Shown here one piece after another: positions 23,025 through 30,488 of a stretch of 36,028 nt of DNA (the first letter of the stretch is position 1; the number at the start of each line of letters is the position of its first letter). A program made the translations under genes and the position numbers. The stretch is taken from the NCBI GenBank assembly GCA_030372985.1, contig JAUCQB010000020.1, positions 1 to 36,028 of the forward strand. Direction: 5' to 3'. The notes under the pieces are model-generated. The model searched no databases. It was not told the DNA's origin and saw nothing but the letters and a program-made list of their open reading frames with translations. Source of the stretch: Phycisphaerae bacterium (GTDB taxonomy: Bacteria > Planctomycetota > Phycisphaerae > UBA1845 > PWPN01).

Positions 23025-24425
23025 TCAGTCCTGGGTCAATAGCGCATTGATCCGCTCTCTGCACGTCTCGATCAGGCACGGCAGGGCCTGGCGGTCGAAG
23101 GGGCTCTGCCAGACCTGGTAGATGTCCAGGTCGTGCAGCTCCGGCGGGCTCAGGTAGCCGCAGCAGCCGTTGACCACGTTCATGACCGCGATCGCGTTGC
23201 GCGGGAACATCCGGCGCAGCTCGGTCTGAAACGCCGAGTAGGCCTCGTTCGGCTGGCCGACAAGCATCGCGTCGCCGATCCGCCAGATCCACGCAGGCAT
23301 CCGGGTGGTCGGCCCGGAGCCGACCATGCGAACCACGCGCATCTTGCGGCGGATTCGCTCGGCCATGACACGGTCGGAGCACTCCACCAATTGGCGGCGC
23401 AGTTCCTCTTCGCTTGGCAGCGGCTTGAGCGGCAGTTCGACATCCACCTGCTCGGCCAGCACCACCTTCGAGGGTTCGAAGGGCTCGCGGCGCCAAGTGG
23501 CCAGGGCGGCACCCGATTCCACGACGCCCGCATAGGCCAGTCTCGTTCGAGGCGGCAGCATCGACTCCATCGCAGCCAGCACCGCATAGCCCAGCCGCCG
23601 GCCGTTCGATTCGGCGATGGACAGGTCGCCGGTGTACTGCTCGCGCGGCGCCAATTCGCCGGAAGCCCCCTGGAGGAACAGACACGGCGCCCTGCCCGTG
23701 TGCGATTCGACCGTTTCACGCATCGGGCCGACGTAGTCGGCCGAGATCAGACGATTGTCCCAGGCCAGCGTGGTCGGGTGACAGGCGTAGTTGACGATCG
23801 TTGCCAGCAGACGACCTTTCTCTTCCGTTGCTCGCCCAACCAGAACGGTGTCATCGGCCGGGTTGGCCGGGTTGTAGCCGCAGATCATCCGGTTTTGTTC
23901 CGGGTCGCGAAGATCGCGATTGGCGGCCAGACCACAGTGTCCCGTCGTCCAGGAAAGCGTGCCTGGCACCATGCGGCCTAAAGCCTCGCGTGTCGCATCA
24001 ACAAGGTTGTCGCGGAGTTGATGAAGATACTGCTGGATCAGGCTCCCGCCGGGCTTGTCGGCGTCGCCGCTGCACAGCGAGGCCCCGGCGTGGGTGTGAA
24101 TGCACGACAGCATGACCCGCTCGGGCCGCAGGCACAACGACTCGATCAACGCCCCTCGAACCAACCACTCATCCTCGGCTTGCTGCCACCAGCCCAGGTC
24201 CAGGCCCGCCAGAACAAGCGGATCGGGCGAGCCCTCACCGCGAATGACCAGCACCGTCGCGAGAAGCGAGCCGTGAATACCTTCGGCGGTGTCGTGCCTG
24301 GCAGCCCCCCAGTTGCGGGCGTAGATGCCGGATGGCGGGTCAATTCGCCGCCGGGACACGCCCAGATGAACTGCCGCCGAGGGCAACACCTGGTCGGCCG
24401 GCCTGGCCATGGGTTTACTACTCAT
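23025..24425 (-). CDS. Neutral ceramidase-like metallohydrolase, nucleophile replaced
   Basis: This 466-residue protein resembles the N-terminal catalytic domain of neutral/alkaline non-lysosomal ceramidases. Zinc-ligand equivalents are visible: His110 and His112 (SCIHTHAG), His216 (NYACHPTTL), a later Glu (GQPNEAYSAF) and Tyr (NGCCGYLSP). In true ceramidases the GDVSPN motif supplies the nucleophilic Ser; here the aligned stretch is G256-E-L-A-P-R, so Ser is Ala259. It also lacks a signal peptide and the C-terminal domain, and is shorter than the 640-780 residues usual for ceramidases. It probably hydrolyses a different substrate in the cytoplasm. It starts 6 nt after the SDR stop, so the two are co-transcribed. 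ATG 24410 is an alternative start. Confidence 0.82.
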   Translation of the reverse strand: MSSKPMARPADQVLPSAAVHLGVSRRRIDPPSGIYARNWGAARHDTAEGIHGSLLATVLVIRGEGSPDPLVLAGLDLGWWQQAEDEWLVRGALIESLCLRPERVMLSCIHTHAGASLCSGDADKPGGSLIQQYLHQLRDNLVDATREALGRMVPGTLSWTTGHCGLAANRDLRDPEQNRMICGYNPANPADDTVLVGRATEEKGRLLATIVNYACHPTTLAWDNRLISADYVGPMRETVESHTGRAPCLFLQGASGELAPREQYTGDLSIAESNGRRLGYAVLAAMESMLPPRTRLAYAGVVESGAALATWRREPFEPSKVVLAEQVDVELPLKPLPSEEELRRQLVECSDRVMAERIRRKMRVVRMVGSGPTTRMPAWIWRIGDAMLVGQPNEAYSAFQTELRRMFPRNAIAVMNVVNGCCGYLSPPELHDLDIYQVWQSPFDRQALPCLIETCRERINALLTQD

Positions 24426-24431
24426 GGCGAT

Positions 24432-25256
24432 TCATTCCCTGCGCAGCTTGCTTGCCGGCATGAACTGCATTCGCGGAACCTGTTCGCACAACACGCCGCC
24501 GTCGATGATCAGGTGCTGGCCGGTCATGTACGCGCCCGCCCGCGAGGCCAGGAACACCGCCGCACCCACGCAGTCCTCGACGCTGCCGAAGCGGTGCTCC
24601 AGCGGAATGTGCTCCTTATAGTAATCGAAGAACGCGGGATCGAGATCGAATTCTCCGCCGATCTCGGTCTCAATGATCCCGGGGGCGATGGTGTTGACGG
24701 TGATGCCGAACGGCCCCAGCTCGATCGCCAGCGACTGCGTGAGCAGCTCCACCCCACCCTTCGAGGCGTTGTAGTGAGCCAGGCCGGCCTCGGCCACGAA
24801 GCCGTTCTTCGACGAGAGATTGATAATCCGCCCCTTGATGCCCGCCTCGACCATCCGCCGGCTGATCGACTGGGTGAGAAAGAACACCGCATCGAGATTG
24901 ACCGCCAGCACGCGCCGCCAATGCTCCGGCGTGATCTCCTCGAACCGCTCCAGGTAGGCCATGCCGGCGTTGTTGACCAGGATGTCGATCCGGCCGCAGT
25001 CGTTCCACGCGCGCTGGGCCAGGCAGGCCAGCTTGTCCGTTTCGGCCAGGTCCTGCTTATACGTCCACGCCCGGCGGCCCAGCTTGCGGACCGCCTCGGC
25101 CGCACTGGCCGCCTCGGCCTCGGCCGATCGGTAGACCATCGCCACATCGGCCCCGTGTTCAGCCAAGCCGACGGCAATCGCCCGGCCGATGCCGCGACTC
25201 CCGCCGGTGACCAGGGCGACCTTCCCTGTGAGGTCGAATCGTTCTTTGACGCTCAA
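24432..25256 (-). CDS. Short-chain dehydrogenase/reductase
   Basis: This classical SDR has 274 residues and uses NAD(P)H to oxidise or reduce an alcohol or ketone. The cofactor motif TGGSRGIG is at 17-24 and NNAG at 95-98. The catalytic set is Ser149, Tyr162 and Lys166 (YNASK). The PGIIETEI segment after the active site is also typical. The basic Arg21 in the glycine motif leans towards NADP(H). The start is a TTG at 25256 with GGAGG about 8 nt upstream; no ATG fits the N-terminus. It forms an operon with the ceramidase-like gene and lies downstream of the DapA-like gene. The gluconate- or sugar-alcohol-dehydrogenase branch is the closest in feel, but the substrate cannot be read from sequence. 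Confidence 0.92.
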   Translation of the reverse strand: MSVKERFDLTGKVALVTGGSRGIGRAIAVGLAEHGADVAMVYRSAEAEAASAAEAVRKLGRRAWTYKQDLAETDKLACLAQRAWNDCGRIDILVNNAGMAYLERFEEITPEHWRRVLAVNLDAVFFLTQSISRRMVEAGIKGRIINLSSKNGFVAEAGLAHYNASKGGVELLTQSLAIELGPFGITVNTIAPGIIETEIGGEFDLDPAFFDYYKEHIPLEHRFGSVEDCVGAAVFLASRAGAYMTGQHLIIDGGVLCEQVPRMQFMPASKLRRE

Positions 25257-25296
25257 AGACTTGTCCTCCGCTCGAAACGCACACGGTAGACGATGA

Positions 25297-25360
25297 AAGC
25301 TGTCAGCAGTCAGCGGTCAGCCTTCAAAGCTGACGGCTGATCGCTGACTGCTGACAGCTT
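25297..25360. repeat. Long imperfect palindrome (19-bp perfect arms)
   Basis: The arms 25297-25315 and 25342-25360 are perfect reverse complements (AAGCTGTCAGCAGTCAGCG and its mate). Inside, GTCAGC (25316-25321) pairs with GCTGAC (25329-25334), leaving a 7-nt loop and a 7-nt bulge. Outside, GATGAA and TTCATC extend the pairing. A TTCATC/TCAGCCCTCATCC-rich tail runs on to the end of the DapA-like gene. It is built from repeats of CAGTCAGC-like words. It may be a dispersed intergenic element, and would also act as a strong RNA hairpin between the DapA-like and SDR genes. Confidence 0.85.
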
Positions 25361-25377
25361 GATTCATCCTTCAGCCC

Positions 25378-26319
25378 TCATCCTTCATCTTCCCGCACCG
25401 CCTCCATCATCTGGTCAAAAAGACGATCGACTTCCTCCCGCGTCTCCTCATCAAGCTGGAACGCCACGGGACCACGGACCACGGTGTTGGCAAAAACGCC
25501 CTGTTTGACCAGCAGATACTTCTCGACGGCCAGAAAGCCGTCCAGTCCCGACTGCATCGCCACCAGCGCCGAGATCGGCAGCGACAAGCGGTAGATCCGC
25601 CGTTCGTCACGGGCCTCCAGGGCCCGCCACACGGCGACGATGCCCTCGATCAGGTCCGCCCCCGGCATGGTCCCGATAATCCCCCGGCGAAAGCTGTCCA
25701 CGAGGGCGATTCCGCCGCTGCCCTCGAAGACGGCCGCCGTCTCGCCGGTGGCTTCGCGCAAGGCGGTGAGACGCGGACCGATCGGCGTCGCCTCCGGCTT
25801 GAATGCCACCCGGTCGCCGAAGGCCGCTCGCATTTTTGCCAGCAGTTCCACCGGCATCGGCCGGCCAACGTAGCCGCTGGCATCCTGAATAATCACCGGG
25901 ATCTCGACCGCTTCGATGATTCGCTCGTAGTAGCGGAGCAGTTCGGAGTCGATCGCCGTGATCGACACCGGCGGGATGGCCATGACCGCGTCTGCCCCTG
26001 CCGACTCGGCCTGCCGGGCGTATCGCACGGCCATGTGCGTGCTTTCCGCCCCGACGCTGATGATGACCACTCCCTGCTCGCCGCCGAGGCGACATGCGTG
26101 CTCGGCCAGCAGCTCCCGCTCATCCGTCGACAGCCGCAGCACCTCCGAGACCATCGCCATGACGATGCCATCAGCCCCGCAGTCGTACAGCCAGTCGATC
26201 TCCCGTTCGAGCGTCACCAAGTCGATGCTCTCATCCTCATGGAAAGGGGTCTGGAATACCGGGAGTACGCCTCGGAGGGTGCGAGGTTTTCGCGGCAGTC
26301 CGGGGGATGTGTCTTGCAT
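25378..26319 (-). CDS. DapA/NanA-family lyase or dehydratase, not canonical DapA
   Basis: The protein has 313 residues and the (beta/alpha)8 fold of the dihydrodipicolinate synthase family, which make or break C-C bonds or dehydrate through a Schiff base on lysine. The lysine is K174 (VAFKPEA). In DapA the strand PVILYNVPGRT carries a catalytic Tyr; here the aligned stretch is PVIIQDASGYVG, so Tyr is Gln145. The GTTGE-type substrate loop reads AMVSEVLRLS. These changes point to another substrate, such as a keto-deoxy sugar acid. ATG 26319 has AGGAG 8 nt upstream; the longer frame to 26388 adds unlikely residues. It is on the same strand as the SDR and ceramidase-like genes and divergent from the rhamnosidase gene. 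Confidence 0.88.
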   Translation of the reverse strand: MQDTSPGLPRKPRTLRGVLPVFQTPFHEDESIDLVTLEREIDWLYDCGADGIVMAMVSEVLRLSTDERELLAEHACRLGGEQGVVIISVGAESTHMAVRYARQAESAGADAVMAIPPVSITAIDSELLRYYERIIEAVEIPVIIQDASGYVGRPMPVELLAKMRAAFGDRVAFKPEATPIGPRLTALREATGETAAVFEGSGGIALVDSFRRGIIGTMPGADLIEGIVAVWRALEARDERRIYRLSLPISALVAMQSGLDGFLAVEKYLLVKQGVFANTVVRGPVAFQLDEETREEVDRLFDQMMEAVREDEG

Positions 26320-26487
26320 CGCGGCGTCTCCTGACAAGATGCACCGCGACATTCTACTACGCCTTGTCCGGCTTGCCACCCTTGCCAAATGGCGATCCGG
26401 GATTATCCTCTAGGCGCTCTTGTTCCAGCCTTTGTGCAGACCGTAGAGCCTGTGTGAGAAGCTGCAGGGCCAGGCGGCAGGGCCGCG

Positions 26488-26567
26488 TCGAGTCCGCCGC
26501 GGCGGACGAGACCTGCCACATATTCATGCTTGAACCGGCAGGTCTCCGCCGCCTTCGGCGGCTTCGA
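26488..26567. repeat. 30-bp inverted repeat upstream of rhamnosidase gene
   Basis: Arms 26488-26517 and 26537-26567 are near-perfect reverse complements around a 19-nt loop. GAGACCTGCC/GGCAGGTCTC pairs perfectly. Each arm also folds on itself: GTCCGCCGCGGCGGAC (26492-26507) is a perfect 16-bp palindrome, and GCCGCC-TTC-GGCGGC forms a small hairpin in the right arm. It may be a mobile-like intergenic repeat, a cruciform, or a transcription-blocking structure between the divergent genes. Confidence 0.8.
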
Positions 26568-26617
26568 CCATGCCCTACGCTGTGCTCACACACGCTCCCA
26601 GATAGAAAGGGACGCCA

Positions 26618-29600
26618 ATGAACCGTCAACTCGAATGTCTCGTTGTTTCCGGAAGACTGGCGACCGTCGCTGCCACCATGGCGCTCGCCGCCTTGGCCGG
26701 GTGCAGCCAGATGGCCCGCCCGGCGGTCAGCGGTGCTCTCGGGGCGCCGACGAACCTGCGATGCGAGTACCGGGGCAACCCGTTGGGCATCGATATCACT
26801 GCCCCCCGGCTGTCGTGGGAGGTGAGCGATGATCGCCGCGGAGCGGTGCAGACGGCCTATGAGATTCAGGTCAGTACGGCCCCGGATATGGGCGAAGTCA
26901 CGACCGAAGTCGAGGCGGGCGCACGTGTGCTCAGCCAGGATCCGGCTGTCAAACGGGCTTCCACCAACCGGGCGCGAATCACGGACGTGGATCGGAGCAA
27001 GCTCGTCTGGAGCAGCGGCATTGTCAAATCCAATCAGTCGACGCACGTGGTCTACGCGGGCAAACCGCTGGTCAGCGGGCAGCGTTATTACTGGCGTGTC
27101 CGAACGTGGGATGCCCATGGCGTGGTGTCGGCGTGGTCGGCGCCGGCCTGGTGGGAGATGGCCTTGCTGAAACCGGAGGACTGGTCGGCCAAGTGGATTA
27201 TCAGCCAGAGGCCTGCCGATGTCCACGCCGCTTTGAAATGGGGCGACTGGATCTGGAACGTCAAGGCCTCGGGCGACGATACAACCATCTTCGTGCGCAA
27301 GTCGTTCGTTATCGACGAAGCCGACTTGGCCAGGAGTGCGCGGATCAAGATCGCGGCAGACGATCACTTCACCCTGTTCGTCAACGGCCAGCGCGTGGGC
27401 AGCGGTTCCAGTTGGAAAGTGGCCTCGGTCTACGAGCTCGACAAACACCTCAAGCCGGGCAAGAACGTGCTGGCGGTCCAGGCCCACAACGGTCCAGGCC
27501 AATACGGGCTTGTTTTCACTGCTCAAATCACCCTCAACAGCGGCAAGACGATCGAGCTTCGCAGCGATGCGCAGTGCAAGACGGCCCATACCGAACAACC
27601 CAACTGGACTTCGCCTGATTTTGACGATGCGGCGTGGGAGACCACGATCGTGGTAGCCAAGTACGGCGACGAGCCCTGGAAAGAGGTGGGAGAAGCGCCG
27701 CCGCCTCGCCATGCGGTGTGCATGCGAAAGGAATTTGCGGTTAAGGAGCAGGTCACGCGGGCTCGTGCATACGTATCGGGGCTGGGTATCTACGAATTGC
27801 GACTCAATGGCCGTAAGGTCGGTTCGGACCTGTTCACCCCCGGCTGGACACATTACTTCAAACGGGTCCAGTACCAGACCTACGACGTGACCGGAATGCT
27901 CAAGCCGGGCCCCAACGCCGTGGGGGCGATCCTCGGCAACGGCTGGTGGAGCGGCGGACTGGGATGGAAGGGCTCGGATCAGTATTCCCAGGATGATGTG
28001 CGACTGATCTGCCAAATCGCCATCGAGTATGCCGACGGCAGCCGCGAGGTGGTGGTCACCGATCCCACGTGGCAGTCATACACCTCGCCGATCAGCCGCA
28101 ACACCTACTACCACGGCGAGACCTATGACGCCCGGTTGGAGCAGCCGGGATGGGACAGCCCCGGTTTCGACGGTGCGAAGTGGTGGAAGACGGCCGTCCT
28201 CGAAGAGAAGCCGGCCGTGCTGGTTGCCCAGCGGGACGAGACAATACAAATCACAGAGGAAATCCCGCCGATGCAGATCAGCGAGCCGCAAAAGGGCGTG
28301 TTCATCTTCGATTTCGGTCAGAACGCCTCCGGCGTCGCGCGGCTCAAGGTTGAAGGTGCGACGCCCGGCACCGAGATCCGCCTGAGATTCGGCGAGGAAC
28401 TTGATCCCAACGGCCGGCTGTACCGTGACAACTACCGTTCGGCCGAGGCCACCGATTACTACATCTGTAAGGGCGGGAACGTGGAGATCTGGGAGCCGAT
28501 CTTCACCTATCGCGGATTCCGCTACTGCGAGGTGAGCGGCCTGCCCAAGCCGCCAACGACGGCCACGCTGACCCATCGCGTCCTTCATACGGCCACCCCG
28601 CCGGCCGGCAGCTTCAGGTGCTCGGACTGGCTGATCAACCGCATCCTGAAAAACGTGGAATGGGGCTTGCTCTCCAATCTCCACAGCGTGCCCACCGACT
28701 GCCCACAGCGCGATGAGCGGCTCGGCTGGATGGGGGACGCGCAGGCCTTCGCCCATACCTCGTGTTTCCTGCGGCACATGGGTGCGTTTTACACCAAGTG
28801 GATGATCGATATCACCGATTCGCAGGGAGCCGACGGGGCGACCACCGATGTCTCGCCCGCCATGGTAGTCACCGATGCCGCCAAGCCCGGCTGGGGCGAT
28901 GCCATTGTGATCATCCCCTACACCGTCTGGCGATTCTATGGCGATACGCGGATCATCGAAGAGAACTACAAGGGCATGGCCGCGTGGGTCGAGTACATGA
29001 AGACCCACGGCAAGGACGGGCTGTACGAGAAAGCCGGATACGGCGACTGGGTGCCGGTCGAGAAGTCTCCCAGCGAGTGGATCGGCTCGGCCTACTTCTT
29101 CTACTGCAGCAGGCTGATGTCGGAGATGGCCGCTGCGATCGGCAAGGCCGACGATGCGAGGAGGTATCACGACCAGGCGGCCGCCATCGCCAAGGCGTTT
29201 AACGAGAAGCACCTGAACAAGCAGAACAACAACTACCTCACCGGTACCCAGACCTGCAACATCCTGCCCCTGTACTTCGGAATCACGCCACCGGAACGGC
29301 AGCAGGCAGTGCTGCAGAACATTGTCAAGGATATCGTGGGCCACGGCGACCATCTGTCGACCGGGTTCCTCGGCACGACGTACCTGATGGCCCTGCTCCA
29401 TGAGACCGGACACAATGACCTGGCCTGGCGCCTGGCCTCGCAGACCACCTACCCATCGTGGGGCCACATGATTCTGAAGGGCGCAACGACGATCTGGGAA
29501 CGATGGGATGCCGACAAACAAGGGCCGGACATGAACTCACGCAACCACTTCGCCTTCGGCACGGTGGCCCGGTGGTTCTACGAGGCTCTGACAGGAATCA

Positions 29601-29950
29601 ATCTCGACCCGCAGGTTCCAGGGTTCAAGCGTTTCATCATCCGGCCGGCGATCGTCGGCGACCTGACCTGGGCCAAGGCCACGTACCCGTCCATGTACGG
29701 CCAGATCCGCAGCGAGTGGAAACGGACTGATAACGGGCTGGCGCTGGAGGTCACCATTCCGGCCAACACCACGGCAACGGTATACGTTCCGCTGCTTCGC
29801 ATGGCGAAGTTTTCAGTCACCGAGAGCGGCGTGCCGGTCCTGAGTCCGTTGTCCCGTGTGCCCGGTGTACGATTTATCGGATTGCAGCACGATGCCGCCG
29901 TACTTGACGTGGCCGCGGGGCAATACCGATTTGTCGTTGAAGGAAGGTGA
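26618..29950 (+). CDS. Alpha-L-rhamnosidase lipoprotein (GH78)
   Basis: The enzyme removes terminal alpha-L-rhamnose from glycans, polysaccharides or glycosides. Its 1110 residues start with a lipoprotein signal (lipobox LAGC, Cys29), so it is membrane-tethered on the outer side. Residues about 45-180 form the N-terminal Fn3-like domain of the family (LGIDITAPRLSWEV). An extra jelly-roll domain at about 205-330 (DDHFTLFVNGQRVGSG) is probably a carbohydrate-binding insertion. Next comes the Bac_rhamnosid_N domain (KRVQYQTYDVTGMLKPGPNA), then the (alpha/alpha)6 barrel with the catalytic-site motif PTDCPQRDERLGWMGD, and the later TIWERWD. A beta domain ends the protein. The ribosome-binding site AAAGGGA is modest. 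Its neighbours suggest a deoxy-sugar-using locus. Confidence 0.94.
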   Translation: MNRQLECLVVSGRLATVAATMALAALAGCSQMARPAVSGALGAPTNLRCEYRGNPLGIDITAPRLSWEVSDDRRGAVQTAYEIQVSTAPDMGEVTTEVEAGARVLSQDPAVKRASTNRARITDVDRSKLVWSSGIVKSNQSTHVVYAGKPLVSGQRYYWRVRTWDAHGVVSAWSAPAWWEMALLKPEDWSAKWIISQRPADVHAALKWGDWIWNVKASGDDTTIFVRKSFVIDEADLARSARIKIAADDHFTLFVNGQRVGSGSSWKVASVYELDKHLKPGKNVLAVQAHNGPGQYGLVFTAQITLNSGKTIELRSDAQCKTAHTEQPNWTSPDFDDAAWETTIVVAKYGDEPWKEVGEAPPPRHAVCMRKEFAVKEQVTRARAYVSGLGIYELRLNGRKVGSDLFTPGWTHYFKRVQYQTYDVTGMLKPGPNAVGAILGNGWWSGGLGWKGSDQYSQDDVRLICQIAIEYADGSREVVVTDPTWQSYTSPISRNTYYHGETYDARLEQPGWDSPGFDGAKWWKTAVLEEKPAVLVAQRDETIQITEEIPPMQISEPQKGVFIFDFGQNASGVARLKVEGATPGTEIRLRFGEELDPNGRLYRDNYRSAEATDYYICKGGNVEIWEPIFTYRGFRYCEVSGLPKPPTTATLTHRVLHTATPPAGSFRCSDWLINRILKNVEWGLLSNLHSVPTDCPQRDERLGWMGDAQAFAHTSCFLRHMGAFYTKWMIDITDSQGADGATTDVSPAMVVTDAAKPGWGDAIVIIPYTVWRFYGDTRIIEENYKGMAAWVEYMKTHGKDGLYEKAGYGDWVPVEKSPSEWIGSAYFFYCSRLMSEMAAAIGKADDARRYHDQAAAIAKAFNEKHLNKQNNNYLTGTQTCNILPLYFGITPPERQQAVLQNIVKDIVGHGDHLSTGFLGTTYLMALLHETGHNDLAWRLASQTTYPSWGHMILKGATTIWERWDADKQGPDMNSRNHFAFGTVARWFYEALTGINLDPQVPGFKRFIIRPAIVGDLTWAKATYPSMYGQIRSEWKRTDNGLALEVTIPANTTATVYVPLLRMAKFSVTESGVPVLSPLSRVPGVRFIGLQHDAAVLDVAAGQYRFVVEGR

Positions 29951-30037
29951 AAAGGACGAGGCGTTCCATCCCCCGAGCCTGCCGCTTTGACGGCTTCGTG
30001 TGAATATGAGGTATGGGCTGCGGTCCCGGACACCGTC

Positions 30038-30066
30038 TTGAATGCGACGGGGGCGTTTGCTATCGT
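30038..30066 (+). promoter_or_regulatory. Promoter abutting the gene at 30073
   Basis: TTGAAT (30038-30043), a 17-bp spacer and TATCGT (30061-30066) with an upstream TG (extended -10). The start codon follows after only 6 nt, so transcription should begin at or next to the ATG. Confidence 0.5.
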
Positions 30067-30072
30067 GACGTC

Positions 30073-30339
30073 ATGATTCGACCCGAACAACTGGTGGGCG
30101 AGGAATGGGCGGAATGGCATCGCCTGAGCCCGGCCCAGCGATGGTTGGAAAGCGAGAAGCTTTGGGAGACATTCTTGACTCTGGGAGGCTCGCTTGATCC
30201 GCAGCCCGATACGCAAAGTCCTTTCTTCGATCCGAAAGCACCGTGTCCGCGCCCTGCTCATGGGCGGGCAGGCATGTGTATTGTACGGCGCGGCGGAGTT
30301 TGGCCGCGATACGGATCTGGTCATCCTCGCCGACACTGA
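30073..30339 (+). CDS. Small protein overlapping a nucleotidyltransferase gene
   Basis: This 88-residue reading frame begins MIRPEQLVGEEWAEWHRLSP and continues with AQRWLESEKLWETFLTLGG and SLDPQPDTQSPFFD. I recognise this as a small partner frame that often precedes a nucleotidyltransferase-type gene in planctomycetes. Function is unknown. The conserved-looking part ends near residue 65; the rest (CIVRRGGVWPRYGSGHPRRH) overlaps the downstream gene in another frame and may be partly chance. ATG 30073 is chosen because the upstream 20 residues of the open frame look random and a promoter abuts the ATG. No ribosome-binding site is seen. Confidence 0.6.
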   Translation: MIRPEQLVGEEWAEWHRLSPAQRWLESEKLWETFLTLGGSLDPQPDTQSPFFDPKAPCPRPAHGRAGMCIVRRGGVWPRYGSGHPRRH

Positions 30340-30439
30340 CAACCTGGTGCGATTGCGTTGCCGGGCCGCAACCCTCACCCCGGCCCCTCACTGGCGGGCG
30401 TCAAGTATCACGATGTGGAATCACGAAAGGAATCATTGA
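30194..30439 (+). pseudogene. Truncated nucleotidyltransferase-like gene
   Basis: The frame starts at TTG 30194 with GGGAGG 5-6 nt upstream, inside the preceding gene. Its 81 residues include RALLMGGQACVLYGAAEFGR followed by DTDLVILAD, the GG...DxD signature of MNT/AbiEii-like nucleotidyltransferases. After DTDNLVRLRC the sequence becomes low in protein character (RAATLTPAPHWRASS) and stops. Family members usually continue for well over 100 more residues. A different frame from about 30391 (VKYHDVESRKESLRTWEREE) could be a displaced C-terminal remnant. I therefore read it as a deleted and frameshifted relic. A real short protein is possible but unlikely. Confidence 0.55.
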
Positions 30440-30488
30440 GAACCTGGGAGCGAGAAGAGATCCTCTCACGGGCGACTCCTTTGCGGAT

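Noticed and set aside
23025..24425. Calling this gene a true ceramidase
   Set aside because: The nucleophile serine position is alanine and the protein lacks a signal peptide and C-terminal domain.
25378..26319. Calling this gene dapA
   Set aside because: The catalytic tyrosine and substrate loop of dihydrodipicolinate synthase are missing and the context is sugar metabolism, not lysine synthesis.
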